The notes below the pieces were generated by a model. That model saw nothing but the letters and a program-made list of their open reading frames with translations, made no database searches and was not told where the DNA came from. A stretch of 36,899 nt of DNA from Linderina pennispora (lineage: Eukaryota; Kickxellomycota; Kickxellomycetes; Kickxellales; Kickxellaceae): assembly GCF_002104995.1 (NCBI RefSeq), contig NW_024468336.1:1-36899 (forward strand), in the 5' to 3' direction. The number at the start of each line of letters is the position of its first letter. Within the stretch, counting starts at the first letter, position 1. Positions 1 to 9,299 of this stretch are shown piece after piece. Both the position numbers and the translations under genes were made by a program.

Positions 1-177
1 GAATGCGCTGTCAGGGTTGTCAAGGACGAGAACGCCAGTGCGAGGACTTTTACTGTTGTCGGAAACTGGACCGTGTGCGTCGATATGCGTGTCAAGGAGT
101 ATGCGTTGTATGTACTGCTGGTGGTGTGCGCTGTTTCGGCTGTGGTCGCTCGAGTGGATGGGTGTAAAGACGCCTAA
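1..177 (+). CDS. 3' end of a short-chain dehydrogenase paralogue (5' part outside window)
   Basis: Frame 1 is open from the first base to tandem stops at 175-180 and gives a 58-residue C-terminus. It aligns with the end of the next gene: both carry a V-G-N-W / I-G-N-W element followed by a hydrophobic stretch (Y-A-L-Y-V-L-L-V-V-C-A-V-S-A-V-V-A) that looks like a C-terminal membrane anchor. The Rossmann core and catalytic residues lie upstream of the window, so activity cannot be judged. The arrangement implies a head-to-tail tandem pair with the SDR at 430. Paralogy is read from the sequence; an oxidoreductase role is inferred from the neighbour. Confidence 0.6.
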   Translation, partial: ECAVRVVKDENASARTFTVVGNWTVCVDMRVKEYALYVLLVVCAVSAVVARVDGCKDA

Positions 178-429
178 TAGATATGTTAAAATCCGCGCGA
201 CGTAGCGCTGGAAAACAAATGATGCATTGCTCTATTTGTAGCTGGCATTTCCCACATTGCCTTTATGTGAACCGTGTCCTCCGTCACTATTACATGTCCG
301 CACCTACTTCACTATACTGCATAAAAGGGAGAAAAGACAATGGATGCAACTTGCCTAATGCATTGCCTGCAGCCACCAGAAAATAAAAACAACCCCTTTC
401 TCCTCCTCTTGCTCAGTTTTCTTTACAGT
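178..429. promoter_or_regulatory. Spacer and promoter between the tandem SDR genes
   Basis: This 252-bp AT-rich gap carries a TATA-like CATAAAAG at 320-327, about 105 bp before the SDR start. The last 60 bp are pyrimidine-rich, as expected of a 5' leader. No other gene is seen. Confidence 0.45.
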
Positions 430-1320
430 ATGTCTGCCGAATATTCTGTCTCTGGAAAAGTCGCCTTAATCACCGGTGCCCTCGGTGCCATCGGCACAGC
501 CATCGCCCAAAAGCTGCTCACCAACGGTGCCAAAGTGGTCTTTGCCGATATCCGCGATGCCAACGAAGGCACCGAGCTTGTTGCAAAATACAACAACAAC
601 GCATGTTATGTACACTGCGATGTACGCAGCTCCGAGGACATCGCCAACGCGCTTCGCCACGCCGTAGCAAACGTTCGGCCGCCTCGACATCCTAGTAAAT
701 AACGCCGCTGTATTCACTGTCGAGTCGCTCTACAGGACCGAGACGTTTGCTGCCATCCAAATGGGTATTGACGTGAATCTGCGCGGACCCATCGAGTTCT
801 CGCGCCAGTTCGTCCAGTACATCTGGGAGGATAAAGCCAACCGCTCCGGTGTGATCATCAATATGGCATCCATGTCTGGATGCATGCCAACGCGCGGCAT
901 CGAAGTCTACGCGGCTACCAATCTGCACTCTTGAACTTCACTCACGCCTCCAAGTCTCTTGCCCCTGCCGTACGCGTTTCTGCTTTAGCGCCCTATTATG
1001 TCGACACCCCAGCGGTCAACCAAAGCAAGGGCCTGGCCAAATCTGGCATTGTCAAGCACCAGCTGGTGGTGTCTACCGAGCAGGTTGCTGAGGCGACTGT
1101 CAGGACGATTCAGGATAAGAAAAGCGCAGGCAAGGCGTATGTGTTGATTGGGAACTGGGCTGTCAGAGCGAATCTGTTCATGTACGAGTTTTCTTTTATC
1201 GCTATCATGGTCGTGGCGTTCTTTTCGCTTTTCGTCGCCAAGGTCAAGGGTATTGGCCCGCCACCAGAATTTGTCCAGAGGCAGGAGGCATTAATCAGGG
1301 ACGAAAAGAAGACAAAGTAA
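430..1320 (+). pseudogene. Short-chain dehydrogenase/reductase, C-terminally anchored, frame broken twice
   Basis: A classical SDR of about 296 residues if the two breaks are ignored. The N-terminal Rossmann motif T-G-A-L-G-A-I-G, the N-N-A-A element, the catalytic serine region (N-M-A-S-M-S-G) and the Y-A-A-T of the YxxxK site are all present. The first break is at the AAA run at 669-671 (one extra base); the second is at 920-921 (one base missing), exactly where the catalytic lysine codon should be. They compensate, so the frame returns for the C-terminal half. That half ends in a hydrophobic segment (about M-Y-E-F to F-V-A-K-V) resembling a membrane anchor. The NAD(P)-linked substrate is unknown; the core resembles 15-hydroxyprostaglandin-dehydrogenase-type SDRs. 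No GT-AG intron explains the breaks. It is either a sequence error or a young pseudogene. Confidence 0.7.
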
Positions 1321-2091
1321 TCTCGCATACGTTTTTGCAACTACTCTGGTTATATTTTTGTAGCACTATGTGTATTCTCAAAAGCGTGCATCTACGCATG
1401 ATGGTGGCAAATATTTCCCGACGGTCAAACATGGATTTTTCGGATCACCTTAATGTTATGTATTGACCATATATATGTGGAGCCAGATGCCTTCGTTCTA
1501 TCGGCGCTCATGATAGCCCACAAATAATAATAAATATTTACGGATCGTGTCAAATGGTGTAAGTCTAGAGCACACCGTGGGTGGTGTAGGGCATGAGGAA
1601 AAGGAAATAAGAAACGAGTAACGAAAAATACCTTTTATATAAATATGCGTGTAATTTTCGCTTATAGTTGGAACAGATATGCGAATAGTATTGTATCGGT
1701 CCAAGAATATGCTAGCAGGGTGAGCAAGGTATCAATAGAAAGCGATAAAGTCAAGTATTATATTGATGTAACAAAAGCTAAAGAGAAGTAGGAAGGGAGA
1801 GGCGAGCGAAAAGGTTTTATACCATCGCTCAGGTGGCACAGCCAAAAGGAAGAAGAAAGAAAAAGAACAACAGGATGAAAAACTATGTAGTTCACAGTAA
1901 TCGGATCTTGAGATTCTAACATATTAATCACTGGCTTACCCACATCTAGAATTCAAGCTGTCAACAAGCAGACAAATGAATGCTTATTGGCATGTATGGA
2001 GGAAAATACATGTAGAATCAACTGAGGAGAGAGAAGTGGGTTGTCAAGTGCTTGGGGCCCTTTTAAATGTGTAGTCAGTCTTGAGCATGGC

Positions 2092-2340
2092 GGTACTATT
2101 GCGCACCTGCTGCAGCTGCCCCTAACGTTGATATGTCAGTTGAATCAGGTGACGGCAAGCCAGGTGCCAACGAGAACCTCGCTACAGCCTACACTATGGA
2201 GGTAACGTCTGGCCTCTGATGAGTTGCACAAACAGCTGCATTGAAAACACCTCCACGCAGCTCATCTGTCCCCTTTTCTCTCTTTTCTTCAGTATTAAAT
2301 ATACCTTTTAAAATCCCCACATATTTAACAAGCACAACAG
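2092..2340 (+). repeat. Dispersed ~250-bp repeat, copy 1 (partner at 25033-25280)
   Basis: This block aligns over its full length, with at most a one-base gap, to 25033-25280. I judge identity by eye at roughly three quarters to four fifths. Its first half reads open in both copies to a shared TGA (2217-2219 here), with peptide elements E-S-G-D, K-P-G-A-N-E and A-T-A-Y. Its second half looks like a promoter and leader: a C/T-rich tract, a TATTAAATA element and a CAACA-rich end. It may be a copied junction between the 3' end of one gene and the 5' flank of another, or a short nonautonomous element. Confidence 0.65.
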
Positions 2341-2750
2341 TACAAAGCAATGTTGGCGGCCTAATGCCAATACTAGTACTGCACTTTTTGATTACTCTAC
2401 GCTTTAATAGTCAGCGGTGGACTGGTCATTTGGATAAACTGCTAGCAGAAAAGAGTTCTGCCATACACGCAGTCCGCGCTAAGATGCTGTCCTTGGAACT
2501 ACAATAACATTCGTCTGGGGCTCAACAACAATGCTCCAAATGGTGCCAATCTTGGGAGCCTAATGCAGTTCTCGGATCGCTGGAAATCAACAGCCAACAT
2601 GTTGATTTGACTGCGGCTGTGTGATCTACTAAATCATAGCCCGCTTTTCCTTGAAAGAAACCAAAGGTATAGTGGAAAGCACAAAACTCTCCCGGTGTGT
2701 CCAAAGATGACAGGTGAGCCAGGTTATTTTCATTTGCTGGGAACAGACAG

Positions 2751-2758
2751 CATAAAAG
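2751..2758 (+). promoter_or_regulatory. TATA-like element of the F-box-like gene
   Basis: CATAAAAG lies 78 bp before the ATG at 2836. It falls inside the longer open frame that begins at 2695, which argues for the downstream start codon. Confidence 0.4.
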
Positions 2759-2835
2759 GTACCGAAAATGACGCCGCTGACGCTGTATGCTTTCTTTCTT
2801 TCCCTCCTTCCTCACCTTGTTATTTTCCATTAGAC

Positions 2836-4515
2836 ATGGAGGACCAAACGCTTAAACTTGGAGACCTAGCCGGAGGCATTATACTTCAGCGGATCTTCAA
2901 ATATCTGGTGTACGATGATGTAATTGATTCTACCAGTTTTTTGCCATCCACGTTTGTCTTCCATGGTATCACTGCATACCACTTTCACATCCGATGCATC
3001 AATGAATACGCTCTCATCTGTCGACAGTGGATGGAATCCCTGAAGCCATATGCCTGTCGCATCATATATATCACCAGTGAACTTCTCTTTGATCCGCTTA
3101 ATGATGATTACGACGCTTCGTTCGACAAAGTGCAATCAAACCGGTCACAGAGATTTTGGTGGTCAAACATAAAATCGGTTATTCGCATGGGCGGAACCCA
3201 GTTTACCAAACGACTAACGATACACAACCCTTCGCGTGAATCTTCTCTATCGCTCGACGTACTTTTAGAAGGGTGTGGGTTTGGAGCAACGACTTGGCCG
3301 GATCTTCGAGATATTGTAATGAGTGGGGAGTACGAATTCTTATCAAAAGTGCCATTTTCAGAGCATATCGATTCGGTCCATGCCTATCTGTCGAGACTGG
3401 CCCCATCGCTTGGTAACATCCATTGCGACCAGGTCACGTCGATATATCCATCTTATCCAGAATTGGAGACTACCGTGGAGGAAACGATATATGCGCTTGA
3501 CAACAAGTTTACGGACAAAAGGCTCTATCTTGATAGCTCGAATGCCTTCTACTTGTCAGCCACATACTTCCCACATTTGACTAGCCTGGTTCTATTCGAC
3601 ATGTATACCTTCTGCAATGGCTGGTTGATGAAATTTCTTGCACCTACACTAAAGGAGCTTGCGATCCATCCCAGTTCCAAATCATCGTATAAATGGGCGC
3701 AGTTTGCTGACAGTGATGCCGATACAATCGAGTTCAAGGAGCTGATCACACTGAAGCTATCCGGAGATATTCTCCATGACACATTTTTTCCTACCTCTCC
3801 TCACCTTCTGACTTCTCTCGGGCACCAAAAGCTGCTTCTCCCAAAGCTCCGCACGCTGGAGGCTGATCAAGGATCGAATGCGCATTTCAGCCTCCTGGAC
3901 CAATTCACCAATATCCCTCTGAGGACTCTGGCTATTACTGAGCATTGCAAGTATTTGCCGTCCATCAACCCGCTGCTGCTGAGCAACGTCGAGCATCTAT
4001 CTTTCACTCTATGGAACAGGGGTAATACTACGCACACTGTCAACCCGAGGACCACAGTCGGACAGCTATTCGAGGCATATTCAGAAGCCAGATCCGCAGA
4101 TATTCGCGCCCCACAGCTCGCCGCCACATGTCTGAATTGGCCATACCTCCAGAACCTAAGATTTGATCTTTCTGAGGTCGACTGGAACCTGGTGGAGGGA
4201 CTCATCAGCAAGCTCCCACATTTACGGAGGCTATCAGTTTCCACAAATCCATGCTGGGTTGAAACTGAGGATATCCCGGGACTCAGACGCGAGATAGGCA
4301 GCTACGAACCTACCTCAACGAACGTGATTAGCCGGAGTCTTGAGGCATTCGAGTACAACAATTACTATGGTCATAGTGACCCAGATGCTTTCGAGTTTAT
4401 CCAGCAGCTGGTTTTACGCACATCGTCTCTTCTGACCATTAGCGTATGGGATTGTTATCAGAGGGCTGTTTCCAAGTTGATCGCAGGCCGTGACATCGAG
4501 ATTAGAATTCTGTAG
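2836..4515 (+). CDS. F-box/LRR-like protein, uncharacterised
   Basis: A 559-residue protein read from M-E-D-Q-T-L. The frame opens earlier, at 2695, but that stretch holds the TATA-like element and a pyrimidine-rich leader, so 2836 is preferred. The N-terminus (L-A-G-G-I-I-L-Q-R-I-F-K-Y-L, then an L-I-C-R-Q-W segment) resembles a divergent F-box: a leucine/isoleucine-rich helix followed by a C-x-x-W segment. The rest is a series of irregular leucine-rich stretches (for example L-T-S-L-V-L, L-K-E-L-A-I, L-R-T-L, L-R-R-L-S-V), like the solenoids of large F-box-like families in early-diverging fungi. If correct it would be an SCF ubiquitin-ligase adaptor, but target and partners cannot be inferred. 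There is no signal peptide or membrane span. The frame is intact. Confidence 0.6.
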   Translation: MEDQTLKLGDLAGGIILQRIFKYLVYDDVIDSTSFLPSTFVFHGITAYHFHIRCINEYALICRQWMESLKPYACRIIYITSELLFDPLNDDYDASFDKVQSNRSQRFWWSNIKSVIRMGGTQFTKRLTIHNPSRESSLSLDVLLEGCGFGATTWPDLRDIVMSGEYEFLSKVPFSEHIDSVHAYLSRLAPSLGNIHCDQVTSIYPSYPELETTVEETIYALDNKFTDKRLYLDSSNAFYLSATYFPHLTSLVLFDMYTFCNGWLMKFLAPTLKELAIHPSSKSSYKWAQFADSDADTIEFKELITLKLSGDILHDTFFPTSPHLLTSLGHQKLLLPKLRTLEADQGSNAHFSLLDQFTNIPLRTLAITEHCKYLPSINPLLLSNVEHLSFTLWNRGNTTHTVNPRTTVGQLFEAYSEARSADIRAPQLAATCLNWPYLQNLRFDLSEVDWNLVEGLISKLPHLRRLSVSTNPCWVETEDIPGLRREIGSYEPTSTNVISRSLEAFEYNNYYGHSDPDAFEFIQQLVLRTSSLLTISVWDCYQRAVSKLIAGRDIEIRIL

Positions 4516-5666
4516 GTTCCTGTTTCTTGCAACCTCGTTTTTCTCGGAATACATTGTTTTATTTGTTTGGTTTGTAGATACCCTGGTTTTGTGTTCCCAG
4601 TCGGCCCAATTGCCCTGCAGGTGGCTGGTGTTTTCGTCTCTTTTGACCAAAACTTTTGACATAGTATCTTCTATACCAGTATCGTATACTTTAAAGGCAC
4701 CTGTCCATATATTGAACTTCCATATTGTTCTGGCGTATACTTGACAAACCCAACCTCGTGGTATCTTGTGATCATGCTGATTCTCTCACCGGTCGTGCTG
4801 CATTTGCAGGTTGTTTGGCAGCAGCTCATTCAATCCACTGTGCTGACTTTCATATAGTTGCCAACAATGTCCCGGCCGTCCGTAGTTGGGTTTATGAAAT
4901 TCTTGCGACCAAATCCGTGAAGCATCTCTGCCTCATTTTTGGGCTAGTCATCCTGTGCTGGGAATAGTTGCTATTTTGTACCGGACAGTGCACCATCAAG
5001 CCACTTCAGACGCTCGGTCAACTGCAGCCCGGTCTGCTTAGATACCGCTGGCCAGTCGATCCGGCCTTTGACACCGGTGTAGTGCTCCTTGGCTGTTGGG
5101 TATAGGCGAAATCGCACAGTAGCGGTCAAGCAAGAATGAGCAATTAGCGATAGCATTGTTATTTTTGAGAGAAGAGGATGTGTAGGTAGCGTAAATATCT
5201 TTTTCGCTGGAAAATGCGAGCAACTCATGTCCTCAGACCTACTCACAGCCACGTACTAAGGCACAGTAATAGATGCGCTAAACTGTAAATAAAAGCAGCC
5301 TGGTATTTTGCAGGTATGCTCCGACATGGAGTGAAGACTATCTACTATGAGTCCCCAAGGTGAATAGTGTAAACCTATATGGGGTACACGTGTGCAGTAC
5401 GCCAAGTAGCATGTCGTATATAATGGTTTTGGATGGTGCTTGTGCGCTCATCACCATGGTAAGTAGTTAAATGGCTTTCACAATACTGTCCAAGCGCACA
5501 GTGACCTTAGTAACGTTCCTGAACCACTGTGAGCAATTATCAATACCACACATGAAACAATCAACCCCCCACAACATACCGAAAATCAATGCCAGGTTTA
5601 TCTGGAGTATCTTTGAAGCGTCATGATGTGGATGACACTTTTCGCCACTGTATCTCTTTTATATCA
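4516..5666. other. Spacer with a possible Myb-like gene fragment
   Basis: About 1.15 kb between the F-box-like gene and the TLDc gene. Apart from the minus-strand fragment at 4971-5130, I see no gene. A TATA-like TATATAA lies near 5416, about 250 bp before the TLDc start. Confidence 0.4.
4971..5130 (-). pseudogene. Possible Myb/SANT-like C-terminal fragment
   Basis: The minus strand reads G-R-I-D-W-P-A-V-S-K-Q-T-G-L followed by a short leucine/tryptophan-containing helix and a stop at 4971. The D-W-x-x-V-S-x-x-T-G-L pattern resembles the third helix region of divergent Myb/SANT repeats, which are abundant in Kickxellomycotina-type genomes. Nothing convincing continues upstream in the same frame, so this is at best a relic or a last exon. 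Weak call. Confidence 0.25.
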
Positions 5667-6869
5667 ATGGGCAATACGCAAACAAAACCGCTTGATACGT
5701 CTGGGCGCTTGCCAGCCAGTTTGCAATCTGCTGCAGTGGCTTTCGTGGCCGACGAAAAGGGTACAACGCCCTTTTGCGCTTACCTGGAGCGGTTTCTGGC
5801 ACCATCAGTGGATCGCCTCGCCCTCGTATTATCGAACCAGTCAGCGGCTATCTACGACTTGGCAGATCTCAAAACCGAGCCATACACGCTGCGGATGTTT
5901 ATTGCGGCGGTAAGTGACCAGGGTCTCAGCCATTTCTGGCACACGGAGGTTGCGGCCGACTCTGCGTTCACTGACTGGGTGATCGGACAGACCGACACTA
6001 ATGCGCTGTCCTTTGACGACGACAGTGAAGCAGAAGCACAAAGACAGCGGGCTGAGTGGCTTTCCAATGCATCTACGTTTGGCACCGTGTCTCTGGAGCA
6101 GTGGCAAAAGTGGTGGTCCAAAAACACGGTCGTGCACGAGCTGCTCTCCTTAGCGCTTGCTGGCCTTTTGCCCGCTGCCCAGCTACGCAGTGTGCGCGAG
6201 ACCACAATGCCGCAGCTCTCAGCGAAGTTTGATGGGCTGCTGCAAGGGCCACTGGCATGGGCGCTGTTCCGCGAGCTGCCGGCAGTCTCGCAGAATAGCT
6301 GGGAGCGGGCGTACTCCAGCCTGCACGATGGGCGGAGCTGGAGCTCACTCCAGGCAGCTGTGGAGCGGCGCGGTGCGCTGCTATTGCTGGTCAAGGAAAA
6401 GAATGGAGGGATTCTTGGTGCCTACTTGGATGCAGACCTGGAGCGGCGGCCGTCGTGGTACGGTTCATCGCTCAATTTCGTGTTTTCCGCAGGTCTCGCA
6501 GGACTAGGGGTTTTCCGCGCGACAGGCTTCAACGACCACTACCAGTACTTCAACTACGGCACAAAGACGCTGCCGAACGGGCTGGGTGTGGGTGGCCAGA
6601 TGGGGAACTTTGGCCTGTGGGTTGACGTGGACTTCATGTCCGGCCAGTCTTGCACATCAGCGACGTATGCGGCACCGCAGCTAGCAGAAAGGAGCGAGTT
6701 TGAGATCGAGCATGTTGAGGCGTGGGTGGTTAGAAGGAGCAAGCGCGAGGATGAAGGTCGGCAGCGCTCGGCGATGGATGCGAATCCAGACGCTGTGGCG
6801 ATTCTAGAGATGGCTAACCGGACAATGTACTCCAAGATGGTGCGCGAGCCTGCCCTGGACGACGACTAG
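5667..6869 (+). CDS. TLDc-domain protein, MEAK7 (TLDC1)-like
   Basis: A 400-residue protein. The start M-G-N-T-Q-T-K fits an N-myristoylation signal (Gly2, Thr6), as in the animal mTOR-associated protein MEAK7; the frame extends upstream to 5589 but would bury this signal. The N-terminal half (about 1-200) is helical with no recognisable enzyme motif. The TLDc domain occupies about 205-356: a W-x-x-x-Y-x-S-L-x-D-G-x-S-W entry, a G-A-L-L-L-L-V-K-E-K-N-G core, then F-R-A-T-G-F-N-D-H-Y-Q-Y-F-N-Y-G, L-P-N-G-L-G-x-G-G-Q and G-L-W-V-D-x-D-F, all characteristic of the fold. MEAK7 works at lysosomal membranes in mTOR signalling, and other TLDc proteins regulate the V-ATPase; membrane anchoring and such a role are inferred here. 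The gene converges on the chitinase gene with 52 bp between stop codons. Confidence 0.8.
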   Translation: MGNTQTKPLDTSGRLPASLQSAAVAFVADEKGTTPFCAYLERFLAPSVDRLALVLSNQSAAIYDLADLKTEPYTLRMFIAAVSDQGLSHFWHTEVAADSAFTDWVIGQTDTNALSFDDDSEAEAQRQRAEWLSNASTFGTVSLEQWQKWWSKNTVVHELLSLALAGLLPAAQLRSVRETTMPQLSAKFDGLLQGPLAWALFRELPAVSQNSWERAYSSLHDGRSWSSLQAAVERRGALLLLVKEKNGGILGAYLDADLERRPSWYGSSLNFVFSAGLAGLGVFRATGFNDHYQYFNYGTKTLPNGLGVGGQMGNFGLWVDVDFMSGQSCTSATYAAPQLAERSEFEIEHVEAWVVRRSKREDEGRQRSAMDANPDAVAILEMANRTMYSKMVREPALDDD

Positions 6870-6921
6870 TTGGCCAAGGAAAGTGGATGTATTTTGTAAA
6901 AGAAAAAGAGTCAGCAGAAAC

Positions 6922-8220
6922 CTAGCGACGGGGAGGATCCGGGTGTGTATCCTGGTAGGCCCGGGGGATGCGTCTGTGTACTATCGGCTCGGGGCCGCGC
7001 TTGGCCATGCCCGGAATTGGCAGACCGGCAAACGACCCGCTGTCCTGGTCGCCGTCGCGGGCGTTGATGGCACCATTGGTTTCTGAAGGTGGAATAGAAA
7101 CTGTGACAGTGACATAGGCAGTGACTGTGACGACGCCTTCGTCACCACTGTTCGCAGCTGTGTCTGAGCCAGCATTAGGGATAGTGCCTGAGGAGGATGG
7201 AGAAGCAGAGGTTGCTGCTGGCGACGACTCTGCTGCACTGCTTGGTGGGCCTGAGCCGCCACCACCTGACGGGGATCCCAGATATTTCTTCTTCAGTGTA
7301 TCGGCAAAGGTATCGCCACCAGTCGCATAGTATGCGGCTCCAGCATCCCACAGCATAATGCCACCTAGTACCTTGCTGTACTTTGACAGCGTGTCCTGGT
7401 ACACCTGGCCGAGCTTGTCCACGCCAATGTACCCGGTGGACGCACACTTTTCGCATGCTGGCGACCCAATATAGACCTTGACTGCAGAGTTCTTGGACTT
7501 GGATGTAGCCCAGTCCGCCCACGTGTCGAAGTTGAAGTTGCTGGAGCCCGCCATGCAGTAGTTATTGTAGAACTGCACAAAGACGATGTCGAACCAGCCG
7601 CTCTCCAGGGCATCGGCCAGATGGGCGTCCGGGTACGGGCACTGCGGGGCACCGGTAATCAGGGTGCTGGGCGCCAGCTCGTGGATTTTGTTTGTGAACG
7701 CAGCGTAGCCCGACGGCCCGCCACCCTCGATGTCCAGGTCGACGCCATCCAGCACAGCCTCGCCGAACGGCCGGAACTTGGTGGTGCCGCCTAGGAATGT
7801 GTTGTAGACAGTCTGTGCATAGTCCTCTCCGACAGAGTTACTGCTCAGGCTGTACGAGCCCGCTGCCCCGCCCATCGAAATCAGGATCTTGACGCCGGCA
7901 TCCTGGCATGTCTTGATCTGCGACGCCATGAACGTGCAGTTGAGCATCGAGGAGCCCGAGAACGGCTCCTCGCAGTGGTAGGCGAGATTTATTGTCGGAT
8001 TGCTGGTGTAGACGTGGTGAAAGGAGAGCAGGATGATGTCCGGTGGGCTGCTCTGCGTGCAGTACTTGTCCAAATCCATTTCGTTGGTGCCCGTCTGCAG
8101 CGACAACGAGTTCTGGCCCCAGTACACGGCCAGCCCGCTGGAGCCGGTCTTGACATCCATAGCTGCTGCGCCCAGCTGCTGCGACGCTAGAAGGGCAAGT
8201 ATGGCTGCGAAGGTCTTCAT
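6922..8220 (-). CDS. Secreted GH18 class III-type chitinase with Ser/Thr-rich tail
   Basis: A 432-residue protein. A hydrophobic signal peptide (about 1-20) precedes a hevamine/class III-type GH18 barrel (about 28-312). The A-V-Y-W-G-Q-N element opens the barrel, S-M-G-G-A sits on the third strand, and the catalytic signature D158-G-V-D161-L-D163-I-E165 is complete, with Glu165 as the acid/base. V-Q-F-Y-N-N and G-I-M-L-W-D follow as usual. The enzyme should cleave chitin outside the cell. The tail (about 318-432) is rich in Ser, Pro and Ala, holds a V-T-V-T-A-Y-V-T-V-T-V stretch common in fungal wall proteins, and has basic pairs near the end; there is no CBM or clear GPI signal. It is a distant paralogue of the two chitinases at 14.7 and 17.0 kb. 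Confidence 0.9.
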   Translation of the reverse strand: MKTFAAILALLASQQLGAAAMDVKTGSSGLAVYWGQNSLSLQTGTNEMDLDKYCTQSSPPDIILLSFHHVYTSNPTINLAYHCEEPFSGSSMLNCTFMASQIKTCQDAGVKILISMGGAAGSYSLSSNSVGEDYAQTVYNTFLGGTTKFRPFGEAVLDGVDLDIEGGGPSGYAAFTNKIHELAPSTLITGAPQCPYPDAHLADALESGWFDIVFVQFYNNYCMAGSSNFNFDTWADWATSKSKNSAVKVYIGSPACEKCASTGYIGVDKLGQVYQDTLSKYSKVLGGIMLWDAGAAYYATGGDTFADTLKKKYLGSPSGGGGSGPPSSAAESSPAATSASPSSSGTIPNAGSDTAANSGDEGVVTVTAYVTVTVSIPPSETNGAINARDGDQDSGSFAGLPIPGMAKRGPEPIVHRRIPRAYQDTHPDPPRR

Positions 8221-9299
8221 TTGTGGATACTGCGCAGGCTCTTCTTTTCTTCGTGAGATGAAGCTAGAGTTAATGAAATGGCATTACAGGCATCTTCGTC
8301 GTTGCGCAGCTTACGTTTTTATAGCAGCCGACGTAAATTCTTCCGAAAAGCAAACTCTCCAGCTGGGCATTGGATACATATGAATATATGCCATTGCATT
8401 TTGTTTGCTATGTATCAAGCAAGCAAACAAAACGCGCGCACCTACCCGCGGCGACACCATGTGTTTGTGGTGGGGCCCAGCCAATCTGTGGCAGGAAAAG
8501 GACACGCACAACAAACACAGTGGCTCCAGAACGCCCAGCTTTATGCCTGATGCTGCGCGTGGGAGAAGGGGTGTGTCAGCAGAAATATCCTGCACCAAGA
8601 TCGCCCCTTCCCAAAGACCGAGGAGGCAGCCGCTCGGCATTTGCTAGTGAAGGCTGCTCTGCAGCTGAAGTGAGGCGTGTGATCGCCCCCATTCCGGCGC
8701 CTTTTTGCCCCGAGCGTGAGGCCGCCCACTGAGAAATAAGATAGTGGCCCCATTTAGACCGAGTCTATGCGCAAGTCCGCGGCTGGCACCCCCACGCCTG
8801 CCCTGCGCGGGATGTGATTTCCGCGCTTGCATCGGTATATGGAAACCGAAGCAGCAAAGCTCCTCATGGCGGGACTAAATCAGCGACATCGAAGAACATG
8901 CTCACGAGCATTTAAGAGGCATGGCGGGCGGCTGTTGTTGTTTTGGACAACGACCTCGTTCTACAATATTTCTTTCACACTCTTTGTCCCGCGACGTAGC
9001 CAGTCTGTTTTTTTTTTTTTTTTTCGCTTCGCTCAAGCGGTTTGTTTATATGTACTAATTGGCTGGGATTGTTTTTCATCTTGTACCACTGGCCCCAACT
9101 TCCGAGCAACATTTGTAAATTTCGGGCTTCGACTCTCTACACCTCACTGCTGTTCCTCGTTGCACCTCGGAAAATTTTTTAAACGGGCCTCGATCTCACT
9201 CTGTTAAAGGAACCCGCTCCCAGCTTTGTGCAGTTTCTTCTTCTGCCCTTCTCCACATTATTTTTCCTTCTTTTTTTTTTTATATTTTCTTTTCACATT
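8221..9299. promoter_or_regulatory. Divergent promoter region, chitinase / SNG1-like
   Basis: About 1.08 kb between divergently transcribed genes, with no credible gene. It contains the chitinase TATA box (8317-8323, minus), a CGG-N10-CCG inverted pair (8833-8848) of the type bound by zinc-cluster regulators, and long T runs (about 9008-9024 and 9271-9281) in the SNG1-like leader. Confidence 0.45.
8317..8323 (-). promoter_or_regulatory. TATA box of the minus-strand chitinase
   Basis: Reads TATAAAA on the minus strand, about 97 bp before the ATG at 8220. Confidence 0.5.

Larger units (their letters stand above)
1321..2835. other. Long AT-rich spacer with one dispersed repeat
   Basis: About 1.5 kb without a recognisable gene. 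The only clear structure is the dispersed repeat at 2092-2340, plus the promoter of the following gene. Short open frames here have no protein-like character. Confidence 0.5.

Noticed and set aside
8370-8732. A 120-residue plus-strand frame in the chitinase/SNG1-like promoter
   Set aside because: Low-quality composition, overlapping frames on both strands and no motif.
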